Shown: positions 38,642 through 47,761 of the stretch, piece by piece | Layout: the number at the start of each line of letters is the position of its first letter | How positions within the stretch are numbered: position 1 is the stretch's first letter | From: Lactobacillus sp. | Lineage (GTDB): Bacteria > Bacillota > Bacilli > Lactobacillales > Lactobacillaceae | Assembly (NCBI GenBank): GCA_022641965.1 | Contig: JALCDX010000002.1 | Span: 1 to 64,000, forward strand | Reading direction: 5' to 3' | DNA: 64,000 nucleotides | Made by a program: the position numbers and the translations under genes | Notes under the pieces: generated by a model | Told to the model about the DNA's origin: nothing | Databases searched by the model: none | Seen by the model: only the letters and a program-made list of their open reading frames with translations

Positions 38642-39106
38642 ATGATAGGAGCAATCAAAATGAAAGTGCAGATTGTTTACGCTAGCATGACCGGCAATGA
38701 TGAAGACATGGCCGAGATTTTCAGTGATGATTTGACAGATGCTGGCTTTGAAGTTGAAAGCACTGATGTCAGCTTTGCTGATGCGACTGCTTATCAAACT
38801 GCCGATCTCTGCGTTTTCGTCACTTACACTTATGGCGAAGGCGTGATGACCGACGAAGTAGCTGATTTTTACGAGCAGCTAAAAGGGCTCGATTTAACTG
38901 GCAAAAAATTCTTTGTCATGGGGTCCGGCGACAAATCTTATAAAGACCATTACTGCGAAACCGTTGATGATATGGAAGCAGCTTTTAAAGCAGTTGGAGC
39001 TCAAGAAATTGCGTCTCCGATCAAGATTGAGAATGCCGTCAGCGACGAAGACATGGATCTAATCGATCAAACTGCAGAGAAGATTGCTGATCAATTAAAT
39101 GGGTAA
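38642..39106 (+). CDS. Flavodoxin
   Basis: VQIVYASMTGNDEDMAEIF, FVTYTYGEGVM, FFVMGSGDKSYKDHYCETVD. Confidence 0.93.
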   Translation: MIGAIKMKVQIVYASMTGNDEDMAEIFSDDLTDAGFEVESTDVSFADATAYQTADLCVFVTYTYGEGVMTDEVADFYEQLKGLDLTGKKFFVMGSGDKSYKDHYCETVDDMEAAFKAVGAQEIASPIKIENAVSDEDMDLIDQTAEKIADQLNG

Positions 39107-39596
39107 ACAGAGACGCCGTCAACAGGCGATTGACCGTGCCCAGCTGCGCAGCTTAGGCAAAAAGCTGGTCGCTCAGCATCGCAGTTTTTATTCATATGTG
39201 GTAGGTGGCTTTTTAGCCGCACTAGTTAACACGGCTGCTTTCGTCATCCTGCACGATTGGGTCCACTCCGCGATTGTGATCGACAACACAGTGGCTTTTA
39301 TCATTTCCAACATCTTTTCCTTCTTCGTGAATAAAAAATTTGTGTTCAAGGAAAATTTGGATCAACGCCACGGAATCGTCTATCAATTGGGAGTATTTAT
39401 GCTTTACCGGCTGCTCAGCCTGATTCCCGATAACTTTATCATGGTCGTCGGCATGTCTTGGCTGCATTGGCCGAGTGTAATTGTCAAAATTATTGACCAA
39501 TGTTTGGTGGGGATCTTTAATCATTTGACAACTAAATCGGTCTTCCAAAAACACAATCATCCACACCGAATTGACTCCGGTCGCCGTAAAAAATAA
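39099..39596 (+). CDS. GtrA family protein
   Basis: FYSYVVGGFLAALVNTAAFVILHDW, VAFIISNIFSFFVNKKFVF. Confidence 0.9.
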   Translation: MGKQRRRQQAIDRAQLRSLGKKLVAQHRSFYSYVVGGFLAALVNTAAFVILHDWVHSAIVIDNTVAFIISNIFSFFVNKKFVFKENLDQRHGIVYQLGVFMLYRLLSLIPDNFIMVVGMSWLHWPSVIVKIIDQCLVGIFNHLTTKSVFQKHNHPHRIDSGRRKK

Positions 39597-39649
39597 CCGT
39601 TAAGCAAAAATTATGCTTAGCGGTATTTTTATGCTGTTGTCAGTGCTTT

Positions 39650-40783
39650 TTATTCAAAATCTTGCGGACGTTTGCCTTGTTTAAACCAATATGCAATTGC
39701 ATCCATAATTCGGTCAGAAGCATGCCCATCTCCATATGGATTCTTGGCATCGGCCATTTGTTGATAAGCAGCTTTATCTTCCAGCAGCCGCAGCATTTCA
39801 GTTCTGACCTTGTCAACTTCAGTGCCAACGACTTTTAAAGTGCCAGCCTTAACGCCTTCTGGCCGCTCAGTTGCATCCCGCAGAACCAGGACTGGTTTGC
39901 CTAAAGAAGGTGCTTCTTCTTGCACGCCGCCTGAATCAGTCATAATAAAGTATGAGCGCTTAGCTAAATTATGGAAGTCAACGACATCCAGCGGTTTAAT
40001 CAAGTGAATCCTCGGGGCGCCGCCTAAAACTTCTTTAGCAGCTGCTTGCACGCGTGGCGACAAGTGCACTGGGTAAATAATCTCCACATCATCATGGCTG
40101 TCAACAACTTGCTTCATCACCTTGAATACGCGCCGCATTGGCTCGCCTTGATTTTCACGGCGGTGCATCGTCACCAGGATAATCTTATGTCCCGGCTTAA
40201 TTTCATCTAGCACCGCATGGTGATAGTCTTTTTGCACTGTTTCATGCAAAGCATCAATTGCCGTATTGCCAGTAATAAAGATGTGTTCAGCCGGGTGATC
40301 TTCATTGAGCAGATTCTGCTTGCTCAATTGGGTTGGAGCAAAGTACAAATCGCTCAGGACATCAGTCAACTGGCGGTTCATTTCCTCTGGGAATGGTGAA
40401 TATTTATTCCAAGTTCTCAGTCCAGCTTCAACGTGACCTAAAGTTGTTTGCTCATAAAAAGTAGCTAACCCAGCCGCAAAGGAAGTAGTCGTATCGCCAT
40501 GAACCAATACAATATCTGGCCGCTCTTTTTGGATAACGCGTTCTAAATCTACCATCACTTTAGTGGTGATTTCTGCCAAAGTCTGATTTTTGTGCATAAT
40601 GTTAAAATCATACTCTGGCTTGATTTTAAAAATATCCAGCACTTGATCCAGCATCTCACGGTGCTGTGCCGACACAACCGTAACTTCTTCAAAACGCGGA
40701 TCTGCTTGCAGCTTCAGCACCAGTGGTGCCATTTTAATTGCTTCTGGTCGAGTGCCAAACACGGCCATGACTTTTATTGGCAT
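39650..40783 (-). CDS. wecB: UDP-N-acetylglucosamine 2-epimerase (non-hydrolysing)
   Basis: VMAVFGTRPEAIKMAPLV, HVEAGLRTWNKYSPFPEEMNRQLT, TDSGGVQEEAPSLGKPVLVLRDATERPEGV. Confidence 0.97.
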   Translation of the reverse strand: MPIKVMAVFGTRPEAIKMAPLVLKLQADPRFEEVTVVSAQHREMLDQVLDIFKIKPEYDFNIMHKNQTLAEITTKVMVDLERVIQKERPDIVLVHGDTTTSFAAGLATFYEQTTLGHVEAGLRTWNKYSPFPEEMNRQLTDVLSDLYFAPTQLSKQNLLNEDHPAEHIFITGNTAIDALHETVQKDYHHAVLDEIKPGHKIILVTMHRRENQGEPMRRVFKVMKQVVDSHDDVEIIYPVHLSPRVQAAAKEVLGGAPRIHLIKPLDVVDFHNLAKRSYFIMTDSGGVQEEAPSLGKPVLVLRDATERPEGVKAGTLKVVGTEVDKVRTEMLRLLEDKAAYQQMADAKNPYGDGHASDRIMDAIAYWFKQGKRPQDFE

Positions 40784-40812
40784 AGTTGCTTCTCCCTTTT
40801 GTTAATAGAATA

Positions 40813-40886
40813 TGACCCCGGTGAGATTCGAACCCACGACCTACTGTTTAGGAGACAGTCGCTCTATCCAGCTGAGCTACGAAGTC
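40813..40886 (-). tRNA. tRNA-Arg (anticodon CCT)
   Basis: GACTTCGTAGCTCAGCTGGATAGAGCGACTGTCTCCTAAACAGTAGGTCGTGGGTTCGAATCTCACCGGGGTCA folds as a cloverleaf with anticodon loop CTCCTAA. Confidence 0.95.
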
Positions 40887-40929
40887 AAACTAGGTTTACT
40901 TTACCATAATTAGCAAGCCCTCGCCTAGC

Positions 40930-42255
40930 TTAAAAATGCAGGCTGCTTGTGTCTGCTTGCCGCGCATCTGCCAGCTTATCAGCTGCGATCACGAATGGCA
41001 GCCAAATCACAAAAGCAACGGCCATATTAATCAAAGTTAAAATAATTGCCCGCCAATCGTAATTTGTAGCTAAAAAAGAATTAAGAATTGGCGGCATGAC
41101 ACCGGGCACGACAATTTGCACGGGGTTAACCCAGCCGCAACGAGTAGCCCAGTAAGCAATTGTCACGTTCACTATCGGGGCAAAAATAAACGGAATGACA
41201 TAAACCGTGCTCAAAATAATCGGCAGGCCAAACATAATTGGTTCATTAATATTGAAAATGCTCGGTGCCAAGGCTATTTTTGCCAAGCTGCGAAAATCGC
41301 TGCGCTTGGAGAGACATAAAATCGCAATGACTAAGACCAAAATCCCGCCAGCCCCGCCGAACCAAACAAAAACGTCAAACGAGTTGCGCGTCCAGGCATA
41401 AGGAACCGTCTGGCCATTTTTAGCGGCCATAACATTAATATTTTCAGGCGTGAGCCAAATTGATTCAATGACTGGCGCAAGCACGCTACTGCCATTTAAG
41501 CCAAAGAACCATAGCACTTGCACTAAGAAAGTAATCAATAGCACTGCGCCAAAACCTTGGCCTAGTTTGACCAGCGGGCCTTGGATTGTTTTAAGCAGCC
41601 AATCGCCAAAATAAGTGCCGGTAATCGTCTGGAATAAGTAGTTCACTAAGCCAATGCCGCTAACAGCCAGCAAAGCTCCCGGCAAACTAGCAAATGCATT
41701 GTACTCGGCCGCTGGCAGCTGCGAGCGAAAGCGAATTTGCAACTGACCTTTCCATGCCAAAATAAAAATCAAGGTGCCTAGCCCGCCAAATAAAATCGCG
41801 GTAAACAAACCAGTCGTAGACAATTGACTAATATTGAACACGTGCTTAACGGTAACAGTCTTGCCATTCAGCTTGACTTTGGCTAAGTTGGCAATGCTCA
41901 TGGCAAACGAAGCCACTGCTACTGTTGCTGCTGGCAAAGCCGGAACATGGTAAGTTTTTGCCAATTGGTAGCCCCAAGCCATCGCAAAAAACAAAGCAAA
42001 TAATTCGAATGTCCCTTGCCAGACGATATTGGCAATCGAAACAAGGGGCGACATAGCGAAGACAAAAGCATGCCAATGCAGCTGCGTGCCAGCGGCTCGA
42101 ACCAGACTGATAATTAAAGCGGCAAGTGAACCAGCAATGTTAATCGGCAGCGTTGAAACAAATGCATCTCGCAAGGCTGTCAGCCAGCCAATTCTGCCAA
42201 TTTGGCCTGCCCACGGCAGCACATAACGCTGCAGCCAGCGTACAAAACGTTCCAT
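40930..42255 (-). CDS. PTS sugar transporter subunit IIC (cellobiose/lactose family)
   Basis: FNINEPIMFGLPIILS, multi-TM EIIC; no EIIA/EIIB adjacent. Confidence 0.9.
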   Translation of the reverse strand: MERFVRWLQRYVLPWAGQIGRIGWLTALRDAFVSTLPINIAGSLAALIISLVRAAGTQLHWHAFVFAMSPLVSIANIVWQGTFELFALFFAMAWGYQLAKTYHVPALPAATVAVASFAMSIANLAKVKLNGKTVTVKHVFNISQLSTTGLFTAILFGGLGTLIFILAWKGQLQIRFRSQLPAAEYNAFASLPGALLAVSGIGLVNYLFQTITGTYFGDWLLKTIQGPLVKLGQGFGAVLLITFLVQVLWFFGLNGSSVLAPVIESIWLTPENINVMAAKNGQTVPYAWTRNSFDVFVWFGGAGGILVLVIAILCLSKRSDFRSLAKIALAPSIFNINEPIMFGLPIILSTVYVIPFIFAPIVNVTIAYWATRCGWVNPVQIVVPGVMPPILNSFLATNYDWRAIILTLINMAVAFVIWLPFVIAADKLADARQADTSSLHF

Positions 42256-43461
42256 TTATTTTTCCTTTCGCCATTTGCGGGGATGATAGCCTTTATTGCG
42301 CTGACTTCGCTGGCGATGCTTTTTATGATGGCTAGGTTTGGGAGCAGAGATTGGTTGCGTCTGAGGCTGCTTGGTAGTCAGGCCGCGTTTGCCAAAATAC
42401 ACCCGCTCCAGCGTTATTTCTTCTCCCAGCAGCTGCCGCAAGACGCGTAAATCATGATCATCGCCTAAAGTAACTACAAAGCCGGTTTTGCCCATTCGAC
42501 CTGTCCGACCAGCCCGGTGCAGATAATCTGCTTGATTAGCCGGCAAATCAAAATTAACGACATCAGTCACGCCAGGGATGTCTAGCCCGCGAGCAGCTAA
42601 ATCTGTAGCCAGCAGCAGCTTAACTTCACCTTTGATAAAGCGGCGGCGAGCTTGCTGTCGGGCTTGGCTGCTCATCTTCGTCCCTAGGACTGCAAAGCGC
42701 ATTTTAGTATGTCCCAAAATACCGGCAAAATGCTCTAAGCGGCGATTGTTGTTAAAGAAAACAATACCTTTAAAATTTTTTGACCGCGTTAGGCGCTGCA
42801 AAAAATCAAGTTTATGGGCATTATCGACTTGCAAAAATTCGTGATGCAATTTTAGCTGCTGGTCAGGACGCACGTCAATTTGCAAAAACTTGCGGCTAAA
42901 GACAGTTTCGCAACGCGTTACTGGCGTGGAAATCGTTGCCCCAAAAAGCAATATTTGACAAAGAACTGGCAGCTGCCGGCTAAGGCCTTGAAATAGACTT
43001 AAATTCTGAAATTCAAGCACATCGTCTGGCTCATCAATCACCAAACTCCTAAAATTAGCAGGTTGAAGCTTGCCAGCCGACAAAATGTCAAAAAAGCGGC
43101 CAGGAGTGGCAATCAAAATTGCCGGCCGCCGCTGACGCAATTTTTCCAACTGCCGCTGCCGGTTGCCGCTACCAATCAAGCCCAACATTTTCAAGCCTAA
43201 AGCAGCTGCATAAGGAGCTAAAATGCTGCTGACTTGCACTGCCAGTTCAGCCGTCGGTTCAAAAATTACTGCTTGGCCGCCAATTTTTTTGATCCGCTCT
43301 AGGACGGGCAAACTATAAGCCAGCGTTTTGCCAGTGCCGGTTTTAGCCAAGGCGAGCAAATTTTCCCCATCTTTAATCGGCTGATAAGTCCGCTGCTGAA
43401 TTAGCGTTGGCTGCTTCAATCCCTGCTCCTGCAGCTGCTTTAAAATTACTTCATCGTACAT
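42256..43461 (-). CDS. DEAD-box-type RNA helicase with variant motif II (DEPD)
   Basis: LALAKTGTGKTLAYSLP, ATPGRFFDIL, VIDEPDDVL, LLATDLAARGLDIPGVTDVVNFDLP, HRAGRTGRMG. Confidence 0.92.
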   Translation of the reverse strand: MYDEVILKQLQEQGLKQPTLIQQRTYQPIKDGENLLALAKTGTGKTLAYSLPVLERIKKIGGQAVIFEPTAELAVQVSSILAPYAAALGLKMLGLIGSGNRQRQLEKLRQRRPAILIATPGRFFDILSAGKLQPANFRSLVIDEPDDVLEFQNLSLFQGLSRQLPVLCQILLFGATISTPVTRCETVFSRKFLQIDVRPDQQLKLHHEFLQVDNAHKLDFLQRLTRSKNFKGIVFFNNNRRLEHFAGILGHTKMRFAVLGTKMSSQARQQARRRFIKGEVKLLLATDLAARGLDIPGVTDVVNFDLPANQADYLHRAGRTGRMGKTGFVVTLGDDHDLRVLRQLLGEEITLERVYFGKRGLTTKQPQTQPISAPKPSHHKKHRQRSQRNKGYHPRKWRKEK

Positions 43462-43469
43462 TCTGTCAC

Positions 43470-44171
43470 CTAATTCAAACTATTTTCGTATAAGCGGGCA
43501 AAGCTGCCGCTGCTGCCCAAGTAAGCAAACATGGTGGTTTTCCCTTGCAGCTGATCAACATTTTTAACCCGGCCATTCACGGTATAACGCCAAAACGCAT
43601 AGCCTTGCTGACTGCTGCGGTTGGTGGTTAGCAGCCGCTGCGTGCCTTTAGCCAAATACTTAGCTGGGCAAGCATCACTGACCAAGACCGCTTGTCCTTG
43701 TTTTTGCAAGCAGGCCGCGAAATGAGACATTGCCCGTAAAAATTTTGACGAACGATCGCTGACCGCTGGCACAATCATCACCGGCAATTCGCCAGCTTCT
43801 TTGCCAATTTTTTTATTAAAAAAAACCAACTGCTGGCTAACGGTTGACTCATTGCTAAAGTAAACCACTGTTCCAAATGGCATGGCGATACCCTGCAGCT
43901 GATCACGGTACAAATCATAATTGTCATCAAAGTATGAGCGTCCCTGAGTGCCGCGCAAGTAAACAAAGTCGACGCCCTGCTTTTTCAGCAGCTGCAGATC
44001 AACCATGCCTTGATCTTGATTCAGTTCGACCCCAATCGTACTCATATTGCTGTCAGCCGGCAAAGTTGTCCTCGTCCGCAATTGATGCCACGCAAACAAA
44101 AGCAAGCCCGCCGCGATTAGCAGGCAAATCAGCAAAGCAGGCAAAGTCGCCCGATGATGGTATCTCGCCAT
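43470..44171 (-). CDS. GH25 lysozyme-like membrane-anchored protein
   Basis: N-terminal TM, IGVELNQDQGMVDLQLLKKQGVDFVYLRGTQGRSYFDDNY resembles the GH25 N-terminus. Confidence 0.7.
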   Translation of the reverse strand: MARYHHRATLPALLICLLIAAGLLLFAWHQLRTRTTLPADSNMSTIGVELNQDQGMVDLQLLKKQGVDFVYLRGTQGRSYFDDNYDLYRDQLQGIAMPFGTVVYFSNESTVSQQLVFFNKKIGKEAGELPVMIVPAVSDRSSKFLRAMSHFAACLQKQGQAVLVSDACPAKYLAKGTQRLLTTNRSSQQGYAFWRYTVNGRVKNVDQLQGKTTMFAYLGSSGSFARLYENSLN

Positions 44172-44270
44172 AGGCTACACCTCTGCCAATATTCTAGCAA
44201 AAATAAACCGTAGACTAAACTTTTCTTTTTTTGTATAATGAAGTTTGTTACTTTTAAGGGAGTCAACACT

Positions 44271-45575
44271 TTGAAGAGACAAATTACTTTTTCACAGGCC
44301 TTGGCCACAGTGGTTGGAACCGTGATTGGCGGGGGCGTGTTTTTTAAAATTAGCTCGATTACGGCTGAAGCTGGCCATCCATCACTAAGCCTGTTTGTTT
44401 GGCTGCTGGCCGGGATTCTGTCAATCGCGTCTGGTTTGACAGTTTCAGAAATCGCGGCCGCTCTGCCTGTAACAGGCGGAACCATCAAATATATTTCCTA
44501 TACATATGGTCGCGTTTGGGGCTTTTTATTCGGCTGGGCACAGATGCTGATTTACTATCCGGCTAATATTGGAGCACTGAGCGTGGTGTTTGCTCAGCAG
44601 TTCGTAGCTCTTTTTGGATGGAGCACTAATAAAGTGACAGCTGTCGCCATTTTTCTAGCCTGCTTTATCGTTTTCAGCAACTTTTTGGGAACTAAGTTCG
44701 CTAGCAGGCTGCAAGCGATCGTCACGGTTTTAAAATTCATCCCCCTGCTGCTAATTGTCATCTGGGGATTGTTTAACACGCATAAGATCGGCGTACCAGT
44801 TCTGCCTTTGCAGGCTGGCCCACATAAAAGCTTCTGGCAGGCTTTATCTAGTTCGCTATTATCCGCCCTGTTTGCTTACGATGGCTGGATTTCAGTCACT
44901 AATATTGCCGGTGAAGTCAAGACGCCTGAGAAAAATCTGTCGCGCGCCATCATTGCCGGTCTGACAATCATTACGGTCATCTATATTTTAGTGAACTACA
45001 CTTTTATGACTGTTTTGCCATTCAAAGAGATCATGGGCAATCAAAACACGGCCTTTTATGCCTCAATGAAGCTATTCGGCAGAATCGGCGGCAAATTAGT
45101 CACGATTGGAATTTTGATTTCCGTTTACGGCGCCATTAACGGTTTTACCCTGGCTGGCATTAGAGTGCCTTATATTCTGGCTAAAGCTGGTGATCTGCCG
45201 TTTTCAAGCCATATTGGGCAGACCAACGTTAATACCGGTGTCCCAACAATTTCTGCTCTGATTATTTTAGGCAACTCGCTAGTTATGATTTTGCTAGGCA
45301 CTTTTGATCTTTTGACTGACATGCTGGTTTTCGTCATGTGGGTTTTTACCACCCTGGTTTCCATCGCGGTAATCGTCCTGCGGCTGCGCGAGCCGAAATT
45401 GGATCGCCCTTATATCGTGCCTTGGTATCCAATCATACCGGTCATTTCGATTGGCGGCGGTTTATTCATTGTGATTGCAACTTTAATCAATCAGCCAGTT
45501 TTGTCTTTAATTGGCATCGGTTTGACCATGTTAGGATTGCCAGTGTACTACATCATGCAAAAACGCAAGCAATAA
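44271..45575 (+). CDS. APC family amino acid permease
   Basis: FSQALATVVGTVIGGGVFFKISSITAEAGHPSLSLFVWLLAGI; TTG start behind aagggag is likely. Confidence 0.93.
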   Translation: MKRQITFSQALATVVGTVIGGGVFFKISSITAEAGHPSLSLFVWLLAGILSIASGLTVSEIAAALPVTGGTIKYISYTYGRVWGFLFGWAQMLIYYPANIGALSVVFAQQFVALFGWSTNKVTAVAIFLACFIVFSNFLGTKFASRLQAIVTVLKFIPLLLIVIWGLFNTHKIGVPVLPLQAGPHKSFWQALSSSLLSALFAYDGWISVTNIAGEVKTPEKNLSRAIIAGLTIITVIYILVNYTFMTVLPFKEIMGNQNTAFYASMKLFGRIGGKLVTIGILISVYGAINGFTLAGIRVPYILAKAGDLPFSSHIGQTNVNTGVPTISALIILGNSLVMILLGTFDLLTDMLVFVMWVFTTLVSIAVIVLRLREPKLDRPYIVPWYPIIPVISIGGGLFIVIATLINQPVLSLIGIGLTMLGLPVYYIMQKRKQ

Positions 45576-45602
45576 AAAAAGAGGTTAATGCCTCTTTTTT
45601 TG
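45575..45602 (+). terminator. Rho-independent terminator
   Basis: aaaaaaagaggttaatgcctctttttttg. Confidence 0.8.
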
Positions 45603-45616
45603 TTCAATTCAGTCTG

Positions 45617-46189
45617 CTATTCTTCATCTTTATGAGCGTCGATCACAGATTGCTTAAGCACGCCAACATAAGGAATATTGCGGTAAGCGTTCAAGTAATC
45701 TAAGCCAAAGCCAACAACAAACTCATTTTGAACGTGAGCCCCGTAGTAATCAACCGTTACGTCATCAACGCGCCGCGCGGTCTTATTCAGCATAGCGCAG
45801 CATTTAACGCTTTTGGCCCCTCGCTGGTGCAATAAATCCTCCATGAATTTCAGCGTTTGGCCAGTATCAACGATATCTTCCACAATCAGCACATCACGAT
45901 CTTTAACATCGCAAGTGATGTCGGTCACCAATTTTACCTTGCCACTTGAAGAAAAACCATTGCCATAGCTAGAGACATCTAAGAAGTCCAGCTGCATCTT
46001 CACATCGATTTTTGGAGTTAAAGCTGTTAAAAAGTAAATTGCACCTTTGAGGGCACCAATAACAACTGGGAATTTGCCAGCATAATCCTTAGTTAATTGT
46101 TTGCCTAAGCGATCCGTCATTTCTTCAATGTCAGCCTCGCTAAACAATTTATGATCAATAATGCCTTCGATATTCTCTCCTGTTGCCAT
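45617..46189 (-). CDS. hpt: Hypoxanthine phosphoribosyltransferase
   Basis: VIGALKGAIYFLTAL, VLIVEDIVDTGQTLKFMEDLL. Confidence 0.93.
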   Translation of the reverse strand: MATGENIEGIIDHKLFSEADIEEMTDRLGKQLTKDYAGKFPVVIGALKGAIYFLTALTPKIDVKMQLDFLDVSSYGNGFSSSGKVKLVTDITCDVKDRDVLIVEDIVDTGQTLKFMEDLLHQRGAKSVKCCAMLNKTARRVDDVTVDYYGAHVQNEFVVGFGLDYLNAYRNIPYVGVLKQSVIDAHKDEE

Positions 46190-46269
46190 TTTCTTGCCCT
46201 TTCTGATAAAAATAAGTAGATTAACCTGTATTATACCATTTTTGACCAGCAAAAAAACGCTTAGTCAAA

Positions 46270-47631
46270 CTAAGCGTCTGCTTTAACGGCTTCCGTCTTG
46301 GCAGCCGGCTGCTTCTTGGCTGGCTTAACGATAAACCAGCGCATGAAGCCTTGTTCAATCGTAATTAACTTAAAGTCAAATCCTTCCAGATTGACTGTCT
46401 GATCTTTTTGAAGATCTGGATAATGCTCCATCATATAACCGCCAATCGTAATGATATCGCTATCTTGAAAGGCTAGCAGCTTATGGTGGAAGTAACGCTC
46501 AAAGTCATACAGAGTGGTTTTGCCAGAAACGTGAACTTGTCCGTCCTGATCTTTAATAATGTATTCATCCGAAACGTCATCGATCTCGTCTTTAATCGAA
46601 CCGAACAGTTCTTCATAAATATCCTTATCAGTTACAATGCCGCTAGTGCCCCCGTACTCGTCTACGACTAGGACAATCGGAGTATGCTTTTTGATCATCA
46701 AGTGAAGGATATCCTGAATTGGCATGGATTCAGGAACGGTAATGATCGCCCGAATAATACGCGTAACTGGCAGCTGGCCATTTTCTTCATTTTGCTGGAT
46801 CACATCGTAGGCGTAGACATAGCCCACTACATCATCTTTATCATTGTCGCGGACAACTGGAAACCGTGAAAAGCCCTCGCGCAAGTACATCGACAGAGCC
46901 GTTGCTACCGTATCAGTCGCATCCAGTACGGTTAGCCGTGTCCGGTCAGTCATGATGTCTTTAGCAACTTTATCGTTCAGTTCAAATGCCCGCTCCATAT
47001 AAGTCAAATCTTCTTTATCAAGCGAGCCGCCATGAACCGCATTTCTGGATAATTTAATAATTTCAGATTGCGAATAAATCTGATTTTCTTCATCCGCCGA
47101 CTGGAAGCCTAATAGCTTTAGCAAACCATTCGAACTGCTGTTTAAGAGCCAAACAAACGGATAAACCAAAGTATGGAACCACTGCAGCGGCGTAATAATC
47201 AGCATGAGCATTTTAACCGGCATGTCAATCGCAATGTTTTTAGGCACGATTTCAGTGACAACAACTTCTAAATAGGTCAATAAAATCAAGCCCAGCACGG
47301 CACTAACCGATTTAACCAGGGACGGATTCATTGGGGTCAAGTGGAACAGCTTTTCCAGCAAAGCCGCAAAAGTATCAGCTGCAAACCAGCCTAAGATCGC
47401 CCCAACTAAAGTCGTTCCCACTTGCGTAGTCGACAAGTATTCATTTAAATTGTGGACCATGTGCAAGCCGCGCTTGATTTTACGCTGATTGCCCTGGCCA
47501 TTCGCCAGCATGTCTTCTAGTTGGCTGGGGCGCGTTTGCACCAGCGCGAATTCCGCTGCCACAAAAAACGCCGCAAAAATAAAGATAATTAATGTTGCAA
47601 TCAAGTTGCCAATTATCTGATTAGTTGCCAA
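46270..47631 (-). CDS. Hemolysin family protein (DUF21-CBS-CorC)
   Basis: DUF21 membrane domain, CBS pair, VLVVDEYGGTSGIVTDKDIYEELFG. Confidence 0.93.
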   Translation of the reverse strand: MATNQIIGNLIATLIIFIFAAFFVAAEFALVQTRPSQLEDMLANGQGNQRKIKRGLHMVHNLNEYLSTTQVGTTLVGAILGWFAADTFAALLEKLFHLTPMNPSLVKSVSAVLGLILLTYLEVVVTEIVPKNIAIDMPVKMLMLIITPLQWFHTLVYPFVWLLNSSSNGLLKLLGFQSADEENQIYSQSEIIKLSRNAVHGGSLDKEDLTYMERAFELNDKVAKDIMTDRTRLTVLDATDTVATALSMYLREGFSRFPVVRDNDKDDVVGYVYAYDVIQQNEENGQLPVTRIIRAIITVPESMPIQDILHLMIKKHTPIVLVVDEYGGTSGIVTDKDIYEELFGSIKDEIDDVSDEYIIKDQDGQVHVSGKTTLYDFERYFHHKLLAFQDSDIITIGGYMMEHYPDLQKDQTVNLEGFDFKLITIEQGFMRWFIVKPAKKQPAAKTEAVKADA

Positions 47632-47761
47632 ATTAATTCGCCTTTCACTTCAATAATTCAAGTCTATTCTACTATATTTATTTTTAAAGCGATAAGGTTT
47701 CAGACTACAAAAAAGCAAGCACTGAAGTGCTTGCTTAGTTATTTTAAATGTCAGTCGCTGC

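Noticed and set aside
40813-42255. tRNA-Arg and orphan EIIC as the boundary of an integrated island
   Set aside because: No integrase, att-like repeat or composition change seen; an isolated EIIC is common in lactobacilli.
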